DNA of 64,000 nt, from positions 62,001-126,000 of the forward strand of contig CABJAE010000003.1 of NCBI GenBank assembly GCA_902363535.1. Direction: 5' to 3'. The notes under the pieces were generated by a model that saw only the letters and a program-made list of their open reading frames with translations, searched no databases and had not been told where the DNA came from. Both the position numbers and the translations under genes were made by a program. Shown here piece by piece: positions 52,856 to 62,354 of this stretch. The number at the start of each line of letters is the position of its first letter. Position 1 is the stretch's first letter. Source of the DNA: Peptoniphilaceae bacterium. Its GTDB lineage: Bacteria; Bacillota; Clostridia; Tissierellales; Peptoniphilaceae.

Positions 52856-53768
52856 GGGTCACTCCTTCGTCGTAGAGGGCTTTTGTGGCCTGAAGTTTTT
52901 CCAACACCACGTGCACGTGAAAGTTTACGATGGGATCGGGAATCACTTCGTCCATGCCCTCAAACAGTTCCGTGTAGTGGAACAGTTCTTGAATAATCAA
53001 TTTATTTTCCATGGTTAATTTACTTTCCATAATGTTCATTTGAGACAAAACCCGCAAAGAAACAAAGCATTCGCTGAACAGATCCAGGAGGTTCTCCACG
53101 CCGTAAAGGTCCAGCTCCCGAGCAAAGGGCTCGGTAATTTCCTTTTTTATGAGTTCAAAGGATTCCTGGGTCTTAATCAATTCTTTTTCCAGGGCGTCCA
53201 GCTGCGGCTTTTCGTCGGCGAGAATAATTTCCTCGGAGAGGCGGAAAATATCTTCGTAGGTATGCTCCAGCAGGTTTTCAAAGCTTTTCTTCGGCGTGGG
53301 CCGGGCGATAAAATAGTTGATGAGTAGGGAGACGAAAATACCGAGAAAGGTCCCGATCAGGCGGTTGACGCCGTAGATTAATTGGGATTGATCCGATGAA
53401 AAGCTGGCCACGAAAATAATATTCGTGAGATTAATGAAGCGGTTCATCTTAAACTTCAACAGCGTCAGGATAATAATCACGATGCCGAAGCCGGCGATAA
53501 AGGGGCGAATGTAGATATTATCGGTAATCAGGGCCAAAACATAGCCTAAAACCACGCCCATGACGCAGGTAAACATTCGAAGCCTCACGGCTTTGTGGGT
53601 TTCGTGAACCGAGGGCTGCATGGTGGTCATGGCGGCGATGGCCACAAACAGTGGGGTGTGAAGCCCCAGTATATTCGATAAAAACAATCCGATAACCACG
53701 GCCAATGCCGTCTTAAAGGTGCGCATGCCCACGTGGGGCAGAAATTTTTTATTCGACGGAATGTTCAA
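52848..53768 (-). CDS. FUSC/aromatic acid exporter family membrane protein
   Basis: 306 residues. The N-terminal half has about six membrane segments in the order typical for the ArAE_1/DUF939 group (TFKTALAVVIGLFLSNILG, PLFVAIAAMTTMQPSVHET, TCVMGVVLGYVLALIT, FIAGFGIVIIILTLL, LIGTFLGIFVSLLINYFIA). The C-terminal half is a cytoplasmic helical domain. Start is TTG at 53768 with AGGAG eight bases upstream. Related proteins are putative exporters; the substrate is unknown. Confidence 0.8.
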   Translation of the reverse strand: MNIPSNKKFLPHVGMRTFKTALAVVIGLFLSNILGLHTPLFVAIAAMTTMQPSVHETHKAVRLRMFTCVMGVVLGYVLALITDNIYIRPFIAGFGIVIIILTLLKFKMNRFINLTNIIFVASFSSDQSQLIYGVNRLIGTFLGIFVSLLINYFIARPTPKKSFENLLEHTYEDIFRLSEEIILADEKPQLDALEKELIKTQESFELIKKEITEPFARELDLYGVENLLDLFSECFVSLRVLSQMNIMESKLTMENKLIIQELFHYTELFEGMDEVIPDPIVNFHVHVVLEKLQATKALYDEGVTHV

Positions 53769-53893
53769 ATTCTATTCTCCTTTTTCACTTCTAGAAAAAG
53801 TATAGCAAACTGAAAAAAAACTGCAAGGGACGCCCCGTTTCAATCGCCCGAATCGGGGTATCATAATAAAAAGTAGTGAGAGGAGACATGACT

Positions 53894-54433
53894 ATGCGTA
53901 TTGAATTTTACGGAAAGAACATTGAAGTAACGCCGGCTTTGAAGAAGCAAGCGGAAAAGAAGTTGTCGAAATTGGACAAGTACTTTGCCGAAGAGGTGAA
54001 AGCGAAAGCCACGTTTTCCGCCACCAAGGGTGATCACACCACCGAGATCACGGTGTTCTTACCCTCCAGCATCGTCCGCGCAGAAGAGACGACACAAGAC
54101 ATGTACGCCTCCATTGATTTGGCCGTGGACGCTCTGGAGCGGCAAGTGCGCAAGTACAAGACCCGCCTGAAACGGCGCAATCAAAATGCCGATACCATTC
54201 GCTTCGAAAACTTCGAACAGGCCATGCCTGAATCGGAAGAAGACGAACAGGGCAAGATTATTTCCAAGAGAAAGCACTTCAAGCTTCTGCCCATGCACGA
54301 AGAAGAAGCCATGCTTCAAATGGAACTCTTGAACCACAATTTCTTCGTCTTCTTAGATGCCGAAGACAGCGAACCGGCCCTGCTTTACAAACGGCGCGAC
54401 GGCAATTTCGGCCGCATCGACTTCGATATTTAA
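53894..54433 (+). CDS. hpf: Ribosome hibernation promoting factor, long form
   Basis: 179 residues from ATG at 53894, eight bases after AGGAG; ATGs at 53876 and 53888 are in frame but too close to the site. The N-terminal S30AE domain (MRIEFYGKNIEVTPALKKQA, DMYASIDLAVDALERQVRKY) blocks the decoding centre, and the C-terminal domain (KHFKLLPMHEEEAMLQMELL, FVFLDAEDS, GRIDFDI) dimerises ribosomes into 100S particles in stationary phase. It stands alone on the plus strand. Confidence 0.95.
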   Translation: MRIEFYGKNIEVTPALKKQAEKKLSKLDKYFAEEVKAKATFSATKGDHTTEITVFLPSSIVRAEETTQDMYASIDLAVDALERQVRKYKTRLKRRNQNADTIRFENFEQAMPESEEDEQGKIISKRKHFKLLPMHEEEAMLQMELLNHNFFVFLDAEDSEPALLYKRRDGNFGRIDFDI

Positions 54434-54456
54434 TCCGATACACTCCCCATAATAAA

Positions 54457-54483
54457 GAAACCGGACGCTCTGTCCGGTTTTTA
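54457..54483. terminator. Bidirectional terminator between hpf and kinase gene
   Basis: Perfect stem AAACCGGAC/GTCCGGTTT with a 5-base loop and T-runs on the plus strand; on the minus strand TTTCTTTATT follows. It serves the two convergent genes. Confidence 0.8.
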
Positions 54484-55755
54484 ATTTTTGGATTCAATTT
54501 CTTTCGGCAGCTCGATAAAGACCTGGAAGTAGTCTCCGTCGATAATCATGCGAAATTCGCCGCCCAAAATCTCCACCAAGTTTTTTGCAATATAAAGACC
54601 CAGGCCGCTGCCTTCCGTGGTGCGGCTCTTGTCCCCGCGAATAAATTGACTGGACAGCTCGGCGGTGGACTGGTTGATCTTGTTTTTCGACCGATTCTTC
54701 ATATTGAAGTAGATCTTTTCCCCCACCACCGAAGTGTTGGCGGTGACGGTGGTGCCTTCTTTTGCGTATTTGTAGCAATTGGTGAAGAGGTTTTGTACGA
54801 CCCGACTTAAGACATTGCCGTCGGTGTAAATGGGAATGTCTTCCACGTCGGAAGTGTAGGCGAAGTTTAAATTTCTCGATTCGTAATCGGCGGCGACGTC
54901 GCCGTAGATCTGGCCGATTAATTCGTTGAAGTCGATAATCACCGGCTCCAAGGTAACATTGCCGCTGCCTGTCTTTGAGGCTTCAATCAGATTGATGATC
55001 ATGCTCTTGAGCCGCTCGGAATTGCGCCCCAAGATGTGGATGTAGTTTTTCGCCTCGTCGTCCATGACGTCTTTTTTGCTTAAAATATCGGCGTAGTTAA
55101 TGATGCTCGTTAGGGGCGTCTTTAGATCGTGGCTGATATTTGTGATGAGCTCCGTCTTCATTTTCTGGGACTTCACCTGGGCCTGGGCCGCCTGATACAT
55201 GCTGTCTTTGATTCGGGTCAGATCCATTAAGGCCTCGTAGGTTGATTCCTTCATCATGGGCGAAAACACCGTAATGTCCACATAGCTTTGGGTCTCGGCG
55301 ATGGCGGCGCGGAGAATGCGGTTTTGAATGACCTCATCTTCCCCCATAAGCATGAGCCGCAACACGGGCATAATCAAAATGCCGTAGAGCACGGGAAAGC
55401 CCGTAAGCACCATGAAAAAATACAGGATTAAAATAATGTTCACGAAGCAGAAGAAGCCATAGATGGCTTCTTTTTTTATTTCCCGCACCAGATTGACCGT
55501 AAGCCAGGTGCGCGTCGTGGCTCGCATAAAGAGCTTCACGCCCCAAAAGGCCAAGAGGAGCACGAGGGTCGCGAGGCCGTAGAAGGCGGAGCGGGAGGGA
55601 TCGTAGGCCAAGCCGCCGAAAAAGGATGCGAAAAGATTCATGCACCCCATGACGAACCACAGATCCACCCAAATGATTTCCAGATAATTGGTCCGCGCGT
55701 AGGTGTAGGCGCGGGATTTAATTCTTCGGAGAAGCCCCTTGCCGCCTTCGGGCAT
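54481..55755 (-). CDS. Sensor histidine kinase, VanS-like
   Basis: 424 residues with four membrane segments in two hairpins (IIWVDLWFVMGCMNLFASFF, AFYGLATLVLLLAFWGV, GFFCFVNIILILYFFMVL, LYGILIMPVLRLML). H box ITNISHDLKTPLTSI (His near 215), a degenerate N box LFTNCYKYAKEG, and G box TEGSGLGLYIAKN. It starts at the last base of the regulator stop (TGATG). The stimulus is unknown; neighbouring genes do not point to a target. Confidence 0.9.
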   Translation of the reverse strand: MPEGGKGLLRRIKSRAYTYARTNYLEIIWVDLWFVMGCMNLFASFFGGLAYDPSRSAFYGLATLVLLLAFWGVKLFMRATTRTWLTVNLVREIKKEAIYGFFCFVNIILILYFFMVLTGFPVLYGILIMPVLRLMLMGEDEVIQNRILRAAIAETQSYVDITVFSPMMKESTYEALMDLTRIKDSMYQAAQAQVKSQKMKTELITNISHDLKTPLTSIINYADILSKKDVMDDEAKNYIHILGRNSERLKSMIINLIEASKTGSGNVTLEPVIIDFNELIGQIYGDVAADYESRNLNFAYTSDVEDIPIYTDGNVLSRVVQNLFTNCYKYAKEGTTVTANTSVVGEKIYFNMKNRSKNKINQSTAELSSQFIRGDKSRTTEGSGLGLYIAKNLVEILGGEFRMIIDGDYFQVFIELPKEIESKN

Positions 55756-56450
55756 CAGTCCACATCCTCAAACTTGTAGCCCATGCCGTAGACGGACTTA
55801 ATGTAATCGGGCTTTCTCGGATTGATTTCCACCTTGTCCCGCAAATGGGAAATATGCACGGAAATGACTTTTTTCACGTCGTGGGCAGCTTCTTCCCACA
55901 CGATTTCGTAGATTTCGTCGCTGGAAAAGACCCGCCCCTTGTTTTTCATAAGCAGGCGCAGGATCTTGTATTCGTGGGGCGTTAAATTGGCCACTTCCCC
56001 GTCGACCCGCACTTCCTTGGCATTGTCGTTTAAACTGATGCGGCCCACGGTGTAATTGCCGTCGTCGATTTCCGCCGCGCCTAAGGAGGTGTAGCGGCGA
56101 ATGCCGGAATTGACGCGGGCGATGAGTTCCACGGCATTAAAGGGCTTGATAATGTAATCGTCGGCGCCCATGTTCAGGCCGATGATTTTATCGGTAATTT
56201 CACTTTTTGCGCTTAAGATAATAATAGGGATGTTGCTGGTTTCGCGGATTTTTAAAATGGCGGACATGCCGTCCATATTGGGCATCATTAAATCCATTAA
56301 GACCAAATGGATGTCTTCTTCTTTCATGACTTCCAGGGCTTCGAGGCCGTCGTAGGCCGGAAAAACCTTGTAGCCTTCCGCTTCTAAGTAAATTTTTATT
56401 GCAGAGACGATGTCCTTTTCGTCGTCGCAAACCAAAATGTTGTATTGCAT
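55755..56450 (-). CDS. OmpR-family response regulator, VanR-like
   Basis: 231 residues, ATG after GGAGGAGG. Receiver: DDEKDI, phospho-Asp in LVLMDLMMPNMDG (near 53), SAK and YIIKPF. Winged helix: LTPHEYKILRLLMKNKGRVF and VISVHISHLRDKVEINP. It shares a short intergenic space with the plus-strand YihY gene, and both promoters overlap there. First gene of a two-gene operon with its kinase. Confidence 0.93.
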   Translation of the reverse strand: MQYNILVCDDEKDIVSAIKIYLEAEGYKVFPAYDGLEALEVMKEEDIHLVLMDLMMPNMDGMSAILKIRETSNIPIIILSAKSEITDKIIGLNMGADDYIIKPFNAVELIARVNSGIRRYTSLGAAEIDDGNYTVGRISLNDNAKEVRVDGEVANLTPHEYKILRLLMKNKGRVFSSDEIYEIVWEEAAHDVKKVISVHISHLRDKVEINPRKPDYIKSVYGMGYKFEDVD

Positions 56451-56473
56451 AAATCCTCCTCCATGATGGGTCT

Positions 56474-56502
56474 ATTCTATCATATATATGTTATAATCGC
56501 CT
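56474..56502. promoter_or_regulatory. Overlapping divergent promoters
   Basis: Plus strand: extended -10 TGTTATAAT (56489-56497) for the YihY gene. Minus strand: TGATAGAAT with -10 TAGAAT at 56479..56474 for the response regulator. The two promoters occupy the same 35-40 bp in opposite directions. Confidence 0.5.
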
Positions 56503-56522
56503 TAGGAGGGAAGAAGGATTCT

Positions 56523-57455
56523 ATGAATAAATTGAAAAGGAAACTCAAAGGTTTCGTTACAAAAAAGCCTTTCGCTTTTTTCGATATCCTTTTCTATCAC
56601 ATATTGAAAAACGATTTGATACAAAAGGCGGCGAGCCTGTCCTATTTTTTTGTCTTGGCCATCTTCCCCTTTTTTATCGCATTATTAAATATTCTAAACG
56701 CGGTGAACCGCAGCTATCTTTCCAAGGTGACGAAGATTATAGACAGTCTGCCTCCGGAGATACAAACCATCGCCGCGAGTTTTTTTAAAGACCTGCAACT
56801 GAACTCGTCTTCGGCGCTCTTGTCGATTTCCTTAATCGGCACCATTTACGTGGCGAGCAAGGGGATTAAGCAGCTCATTAAAAGCATCAACGACGGCCTG
56901 CCCATTACGGAAGACCGAGGTATTTTGGCTCTCACGACCCTGTCTTTTATTACCACCATCGCCCTTTTCGCCCTGGTGATTTTGCTTTTCGTGACCCAAG
57001 TCATCGGCTCGAATGTCATGCACTTTTTATTCCAGTATCTGCAAATGCCGCCGAAGGCCTACAAGCTTATTCGGCGCACCACCACCATCGTGCCCCTGGC
57101 CTATATGTTTTTAAGTTTCTACTGCCTCTACCGCTATTCGCCGAAATGGCCCGAAGGCACGAAGCCGAAGGCCACCATTCATTTGGCCGCCGCTTTGTTT
57201 TCCACCGTGGGCATTTTGCTCTCAAACGCGGTGTTCAGCTATTACGTGGCGAATTTTTCCAATTATTCCAACACCTACGGCTCTTTGGCCGGGATGATTA
57301 TTTTTTTGGTGTGGCTCTATCTCTTCGGCTTGATCCTGCTTTTCGGAAGTTCCGTTCAGGCAAGTCTCTACATTTTACACACGAATGGCGCCCAATGGCC
57401 TCGGGAAGAAACCCTGCTCTCGGGCCTCGTCTCATCGCACACACAAGTGCTCTGA
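56523..57455 (+). CDS. YihY/UPF0761-type membrane protein
   Basis: 310 residues from ATG at 56523 (AAGGA five bases upstream; a frame to 56445 overlaps the divergent gene and is rejected). About six membrane segments with family motifs KAASLSYFFVLAIFPFFIAL near the start, GTIYVASKGIKQLIKSIND, and AGMIIFLVWLYLFGLILLFG near the end. Formerly called ribonuclease BN, but this family is not the nuclease; a transport or membrane-organising role is assumed. Twenty bases before the next gene. Confidence 0.9.
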   Translation: MNKLKRKLKGFVTKKPFAFFDILFYHILKNDLIQKAASLSYFFVLAIFPFFIALLNILNAVNRSYLSKVTKIIDSLPPEIQTIAASFFKDLQLNSSSALLSISLIGTIYVASKGIKQLIKSINDGLPITEDRGILALTTLSFITTIALFALVILLFVTQVIGSNVMHFLFQYLQMPPKAYKLIRRTTTIVPLAYMFLSFYCLYRYSPKWPEGTKPKATIHLAAALFSTVGILLSNAVFSYYVANFSNYSNTYGSLAGMIIFLVWLYLFGLILLFGSSVQASLYILHTNGAQWPREETLLSGLVSSHTQVL

Positions 57456-57474
57456 TCAGTTTATAGGAGTTATT

Positions 57475-58251
57475 ATGAAGCAATTTATCGTCGATACCTT
57501 TACGGAAAAAGTGTTTAAAGGCAATCCCGCCGCGGTTTGCCTGCCCGATCGCCTCTTAACCGATGAGCTAATGCTTGCCATCGCCAACGAAAATAATTTA
57601 TCGGAGACGGCCTTTATCGTTAAAGACCGGGACAGGTACATTCTCCGCTCCTTTACCCCGGAGGAGGAAGTGGATTTTTGCGGCCACGCCACCTTTGCCG
57701 CCGCCTACATCGTGTTTTTGATTTTAGAGCGGGAAGAGGACACGATCTACTTCGAAACAAAATCCGGCACCTTGCCCGTCACGCGGAAAGGTGACATTTA
57801 CAATGTGGATCTGCCGGCTTTTGAGTTGGAAAAAATCTCCGTCACCGACGAGATGGTCGAGGCCGTGGGCGCGCGCCCGAAGGAAGCCTATATGGGCCGG
57901 GATCTGCTTTTGGTCATGGAAGATGACTTCGACTTAACGGGATACGAACCGGATATTTTAAAGATCAGGGCCTTGGACGGCACCATGCTCCACCTGACAA
58001 AGGCGGGCGACGGGGAATACGACTGCTTCTCCCGCTCCTTCGCGCCGAAGCTGGGCGTGGACGAAGATCCCGTTTGCGGCTCCGGTCACTGCCACATTTC
58101 CGTCTACTGGGCACAGAAGTTGAATAAGCCCGACATCCTGGCCTACCAAGCCAGTCGCCGCGGCGGCATTTTGGACACCCATGTGGCGCCGGGCCACGTG
58201 AATTTATCCGGACATGCCGTCATGTTTTACCGAGGCGACATTCATATTTAA
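57475..58251 (+). CDS. PhzF-family isomerase/epimerase-like protein
   Basis: 258 residues from ATG at 57475, after TAGGAG. Family landmarks: VDTFTEKVFKGNPAAVC, ANENNLSETAFIV with the catalytic Glu, VDFCGHATFAAAYI, and the C-terminal VCGSGHCHISVYW and SRRGG. PhzF proteins act as isomerases on small diene acids or as racemase-like enzymes; the reaction here is unknown. It follows yihY at 20 bases and is probably in the same transcript. Confidence 0.88.
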   Translation: MKQFIVDTFTEKVFKGNPAAVCLPDRLLTDELMLAIANENNLSETAFIVKDRDRYILRSFTPEEEVDFCGHATFAAAYIVFLILEREEDTIYFETKSGTLPVTRKGDIYNVDLPAFELEKISVTDEMVEAVGARPKEAYMGRDLLLVMEDDFDLTGYEPDILKIRALDGTMLHLTKAGDGEYDCFSRSFAPKLGVDEDPVCGSGHCHISVYWAQKLNKPDILAYQASRRGGILDTHVAPGHVNLSGHAVMFYRGDIHI

Positions 58252-58261
58252 TCCCTTGCGC

Positions 58262-58300
58262 AAAAAAGCGATCACTCTATCTTGAGCGATCGCTTTTTCT
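58262..58300. terminator. Bidirectional terminator between phzF-like gene and comF
   Basis: Imperfect stem GCGATC(A)CTC/GAG(C)GATCGC with A-tract before and TTTTTCTTTTT after, placed between convergent genes. Confidence 0.75.
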
Positions 58301-58302
58301 TT

Positions 58303-58932
58303 TTATTCGTAATTTACGTCCCGGGCCTTCATGCACACGATGCCGGTGACGGAGGCCGCTCCGGCGTCCATGCAGGCAATTTCCGCGGCCTTCATGGTGG
58401 CGCCGGTGGTGTAGGTATCGTCCAGCAGGAGGATGTGCTTCTCGGCTACATTTCTCGCGGCGAAGGCGCCTCGCACATTGAGGGCGCGGGCCCCCACGCC
58501 AAGGCCGATTTGATCCTTCACTTTTTTCGTAAGATAAAGGGCCTCGTAAAAGGGAAGCTGCATCCGCTCCGCCATCTCCCCGGCGATGAGCCCCGGTGGA
58601 TTGTAGCCCCGAATCCGCCGCTTCTTCGCCGAAGTGGGCACGCAGACGACAGCATCGAAGGGGCCGAGACTCTCGTGGCGCAAAAAATCCGCCGCTATCT
58701 CGCCGAAGACCTCCGCCCAAAAGCGCTCTTCCCGAAACTTCAATCCCTCGATCATAAAGGACGCCGACCGGTTTTCCCGGAGCAGGGCGTAGACGGGAAA
58801 GGTCTTTTCGCTGTAAATTTCTTCTCCCATAAAGGAAAGGGTGTCCAAACAGCTTTCGCACAGGTGAAATTCGGCCGCCGCCTCTTTTTTGCACATACAG
58901 CAGTCGCCGGATGCGAAAAGTCCCCCTACCAT
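58303..58932 (-). CDS. comF: ComF-family protein
   Basis: 209 residues from ATG at 58932 (AAAGGAG upstream); a longer frame overlaps recD2 and is rejected. Four cysteines (CCMC, LCESC) near the N-terminus form a zinc ribbon, and the C-terminal phosphoribosyltransferase-like domain has ILLLDDTYTTGATM (PRPP loop) and RRIRGYNPPGLIA. ComF homologues help single-strand DNA uptake in competence or related DNA metabolism. It overlaps recD2 by seven bases and ends the metK-recD2-comF operon. Confidence 0.93.
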   Translation of the reverse strand: MVGGLFASGDCCMCKKEAAAEFHLCESCLDTLSFMGEEIYSEKTFPVYALLRENRSASFMIEGLKFREERFWAEVFGEIAADFLRHESLGPFDAVVCVPTSAKKRRIRGYNPPGLIAGEMAERMQLPFYEALYLTKKVKDQIGLGVGARALNVRGAFAARNVAEKHILLLDDTYTTGATMKAAEIACMDAGAASVTGIVCMKARDVNYE

Positions 58933-61112
58933 TCTCTCTTCTCCTTTAAAATACTGTCCAGATCGGAGTAGCGCCAGCGAATGCGATTGTTTTGCACCAT
59001 GCGCTCCAGTGCCTGAAAGCTCCCGACGATGACCACGAGCTTCCTGGCCCGGGTCACGCCGGTGTAGAGGAGGTTTCGCGTATAGAGCATGGGCGGGCCG
59101 TTTAAAATGGGCATGACCACCACGGGAAATTCCGATCCCTGAGACTTGTGCACGGTGCTGGCGTAGGCGGGCATGAGCTCCGGCAGGTATTCGCTCGTGT
59201 AGGTGCATAGCCTGTCGTCGTAGAGGACCTTGAGCCAGGCGCCGTCCGGATCCACCGCCGTGACCCGACCCAAATCGCCGTTAAAGACGCCCTCGCCCTC
59301 ATTGTCGAAGACTTTGTTTTGCGACTTCCAGGGCATTTGGTAATTGTTTTTCGTCTGCATCACCTTGTCGCCGACGCAGTAGGTGAAGCCGCGGCTCGCG
59401 AGGCCCTTCTTTCCGGGATTCAAGGTCTTTTGCAAGGCTTCGTTTAAATGCTCGATGCCGCAGATCCCTTTCTTCATGGGAGCCAAGACCTGAATGTCTT
59501 CCATGGGATCCACGCCGTAGTAGGCGGGAAGGCGGTTTTTCACCAGATCACAAATAAGTTGCAGGGCTTTGTTGGGATCGCTCTCTTCTATGAAAAAGAA
59601 ATCCGTGCCCTTTTCGTTAACCTGAGGCAACTTGCCGCGGTTGATGCGGTGGGCATTTTTTACGATGTAGGAGGTTTCCGCCTGGCGAAACACTTCGTCC
59701 AATTGCACGGAAGGCACTTCCCCGGAATCCAAAATATCCTTCAGCACATTGCCCGCCCCCACAGGAGGCAGCTGATCCACGTCGCCGACGAGAATCAGGC
59801 GGGTCTTTTCCTTTAACGACGTGAGCACGTCCCGCATCAAAAGCAGATCGATCATGCTGGCCTCGTCGATAATCAACACGTCGGCGTCGATGTCGTCGCC
59901 GGAGACGATGGAGTTTGTGCCCTCTTCGTCAATGTAGTCGTATTTTAGGAGGCGGTGAATGGTAGAGGCGCCTCTACCCGTGGCCTCTTCCATGCGCTTC
60001 GCAGCGCGGCCCGTCGGCGCCGCCAAGGCGATGGAAAGATTCAGACGATCCATGGCATCGACGATGGCCCGAAGGGTGGTGGTCTTTCCCGTGCCGGGCC
60101 CGCCGGTAATGACGAGGAGGTGGGAATCCACCGCCCGCATGAGGGCTTCTTTTTGTTTTTCCGCCAAGGTCATGTCCAGCTTTTCGCACACGGCATTGAC
60201 CATGTCCTCCGCCATGTGCTCGGCCAGATCCACTTTGCCCCGCTTTTTAATTTCCCGCGCCACCAGTTGCTCGGCGCGGAAGTAATTGAGGAAGTAGATT
60301 TTCACCACGCCGCCGCGCTGGGCCAGGTAGATGTCCGGATCCACGGCGAGGATTTGAAGAAATTCTTCCACAAAGGCCACGTCCATCGTTAAAACCCGAG
60401 CCGCCTCTTCCATTAACAGGTCCTTGGGCAGGTAGCAGTTGCCGTCCAAGACCCCGTTGGTCAGGACGTATTTCATACAGGCGACGATGCGCTTCGGGTC
60501 GTCTTCCGCCATGCCGATTTTTCTCGCAATGCCGTCGGCCTTTAAAAAGCCGAAGCCCCGCACCTTCCCCGCCAAGGCGTAGGGATCTTTTTCGATCACG
60601 GCCGGGGCGTCTTTTCCGAAGACTTTGTAAATGGCCATGGCTTCTTTGTTGGTGAGGTCGAAGGCCGCCGCGTCCAGAAAGAAATCCCGCATGTCCTTCT
60701 GCTCTTTTAAGGCTTCCAAAATCACGGCAAGCTTTTTCTTGCCGATTCCTTCCACCTCTTTCAACCGCTCGGGATTTTCTTCGATGACCTGAAGGGTGTC
60801 CTCGCCAAAGGTGGCCACGATTCGCTTCGCCGTCACCTTTCCCACATGGGGAATAAGGCCGCCGGAAAGGTAAGCGGTAATGGCTTCCTTTCCTCGCGGC
60901 CTTATTTTTTCCGCCCGATCAAAGGCGAACTGCTCCCCGTACTTCGGGTGGTAAATCAGCTCGCCTTCCAGACGCAAATGTTCTTTTTCATGGAAGGCCA
61001 TGGACGTGCCCACGATGACGATGTCCGTATCCGCCGTAATAAATTTGGCGACGGTGTAGCCATTGCCCTCGTTTCGAAAAATAATATGATCCAAAACGCC
61101 TTCGATGATCAC
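58926..61112 (-). CDS. recD2: RecD2-type ATP-dependent DNA helicase
   Basis: 728 residues. N-terminal OB-like and helix-hairpin-helix region (LIPHVGKVTAKRIVATFGED, LKEVEGIGKKKLAVI) followed by superfamily 1B helicase motifs: motif I GGPGTGKTTTLRAI, motif II LIIDEASMID, motif III LVGDVDQLPPVGAG, VDEVFRQ-like motif IV and motif VI YTGVTRARK. RecD2 unwinds 5'-3' and acts in repair outside RecBCD. Start is GTG at 61112, seven bases after the metK stop. It is transcribed with metK, hence under the SAM riboswitch. Confidence 0.93.
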   Translation of the reverse strand: MIIEGVLDHIIFRNEGNGYTVAKFITADTDIVIVGTSMAFHEKEHLRLEGELIYHPKYGEQFAFDRAEKIRPRGKEAITAYLSGGLIPHVGKVTAKRIVATFGEDTLQVIEENPERLKEVEGIGKKKLAVILEALKEQKDMRDFFLDAAAFDLTNKEAMAIYKVFGKDAPAVIEKDPYALAGKVRGFGFLKADGIARKIGMAEDDPKRIVACMKYVLTNGVLDGNCYLPKDLLMEEAARVLTMDVAFVEEFLQILAVDPDIYLAQRGGVVKIYFLNYFRAEQLVAREIKKRGKVDLAEHMAEDMVNAVCEKLDMTLAEKQKEALMRAVDSHLLVITGGPGTGKTTTLRAIVDAMDRLNLSIALAAPTGRAAKRMEEATGRGASTIHRLLKYDYIDEEGTNSIVSGDDIDADVLIIDEASMIDLLLMRDVLTSLKEKTRLILVGDVDQLPPVGAGNVLKDILDSGEVPSVQLDEVFRQAETSYIVKNAHRINRGKLPQVNEKGTDFFFIEESDPNKALQLICDLVKNRLPAYYGVDPMEDIQVLAPMKKGICGIEHLNEALQKTLNPGKKGLASRGFTYCVGDKVMQTKNNYQMPWKSQNKVFDNEGEGVFNGDLGRVTAVDPDGAWLKVLYDDRLCTYTSEYLPELMPAYASTVHKSQGSEFPVVVMPILNGPPMLYTRNLLYTGVTRARKLVVIVGSFQALERMVQNNRIRWRYSDLDSILKEKREW

Positions 61113-61119
61113 AAAGTCC

Positions 61120-62304
61120 CTACTTTCTGTTTTTTAATGCCTCGCGAATGGCTTCCACCTTGTTCGTTTCTTCCCATGGTGCCGTGACATCTTCGCGGCC
61201 GAAGTGGCCATAGGCGGCGACGTCTTTGTAAATGGGGCGCAGAAGATCCAAATCGCGAATGATCGCTGCAGGACGCAGGTCGAATACGTCGTGAACCAGC
61301 GCTTCGATTTCGTTATCGGAAAGATCCGAGGTGCCGTAGCTTTCCACGTAGACGGACAGAGGCTTGGCGATGCCGATGGCGTAGCTCAAGCCGATTTCGC
61401 ATTTGTCGCAAACGCCTGCGGCCACGAGGTTTTTCGCCACGTAGCGGGCGGCGTAAGCGGCGGAGCGGTCGACTTTTGTCGGGTCTTTGCCGCTGAAGCA
61501 ACCGCCGCCGTGACGGGCGTAGCCGCCGTAGGTATCCACGATGATCTTGCGGCCCGTGAGGCCCGCATCGGCCACCGGTCCCCCTTCCACGAAGCGGCCC
61601 GTGGGATTGATGTAGATCTTCGTGTCGTCGTCCATCCACTTGTCGGCGACCACGGGGTCGATGACGTATTTTTCGATGTCTTTTCGAATGGTATCCAGAT
61701 CCACCTCCGGATCATGTTGGGTGCTGACCACAATGTTTTCCAGGCGCACCGGTTTGCCGTCGTGGTATTCCACGGTGACTTGGGTCTTGCCGTCGGGACG
61801 CAGGTAGGTCAAGGTGCCTTCCTTGCGCACGTCGGAAAGTTTCTTGGCCATTTTGTGGGCGAGAGAAATGGGCAGGGGCATGAGCTCTTCCGTTTCTCTG
61901 CAGGCGTAGCCGAACATAATCCCCTGATCCCCGGCACCGAAGGCGTCCAGTTCGTCGGTGCCCGCTTCTTTAAAGCGGTCCACGCCCATGGCGATGTCCG
62001 GAGATTGTTCCTTAATGGCGGAAATCACCGCCACGGATTCGGCTTCGAAGCCGTTTTGCACGCCGTGAACGTAGCCGATGTCCGTTAAGGTTTGGCGAAC
62101 CACATTGGTGAAGTCCACATAGGCATTGGTGGAAATTTCACCGGTGATCACCACCATGCCCGTGGATACCAAGCTTTCGCAAGCCACGCGGGCGTTTTTG
62201 TCTTTTGCGAGAATCGCATCTAAAATTCCGTCGGAAATTTGGTCGCACACCTTGTCCGGGTGGCCTTCAGTGACCGATTCCGAGGAAAATAACCATTTAT
62301 TCAT
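61120..62304 (-). CDS. metK: S-adenosylmethionine synthetase
   Basis: 394 residues from ATG at 62304 (AGGAGGTAAAG upstream); the open frame extends through the riboswitch but is not coding there. Signature hexapeptides GAGDQG (ATP site) and [16 protein letters not shown] (P loop-like) and the start [20 protein letters not shown] are complete. It makes SAM from methionine and ATP. First gene of metK-recD2-comF, under a SAM-I riboswitch with terminator. Confidence 0.98.
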   Translation of the reverse strand: MNKWLFSSESVTEGHPDKVCDQISDGILDAILAKDKNARVACESLVSTGMVVITGEISTNAYVDFTNVVRQTLTDIGYVHGVQNGFEAESVAVISAIKEQSPDIAMGVDRFKEAGTDELDAFGAGDQGIMFGYACRETEELMPLPISLAHKMAKKLSDVRKEGTLTYLRPDGKTQVTVEYHDGKPVRLENIVVSTQHDPEVDLDTIRKDIEKYVIDPVVADKWMDDDTKIYINPTGRFVEGGPVADAGLTGRKIIVDTYGGYARHGGGCFSGKDPTKVDRSAAYAARYVAKNLVAAGVCDKCEIGLSYAIGIAKPLSVYVESYGTSDLSDNEIEALVHDVFDLRPAAIIRDLDLLRPIYKDVAAYGHFGREDVTAPWEETNKVEAIREALKNRK

Positions 62305-62327
62305 CTTTACCTCCTCATTGATTCCAT

Positions 62328-62351
62328 AAAAAAAGCCTGCACGCGGCAGGC
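62328..62351 (-). terminator. Regulatory terminator of the SAM riboswitch
   Basis: Minus-strand stem GCCTGC/GCAGGC with a 5-base loop and seven T, between aptamer and the metK ribosome-binding site; the OFF state of the switch. Confidence 0.9.
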
Positions 62352-62354
62352 TTT

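Noticed and set aside
58277..58894. 205-codon minus-strand frame overlapping comF
   Set aside because: Arginine/glycine-rich out-of-frame shadow of comF without domain or ribosome-binding site.
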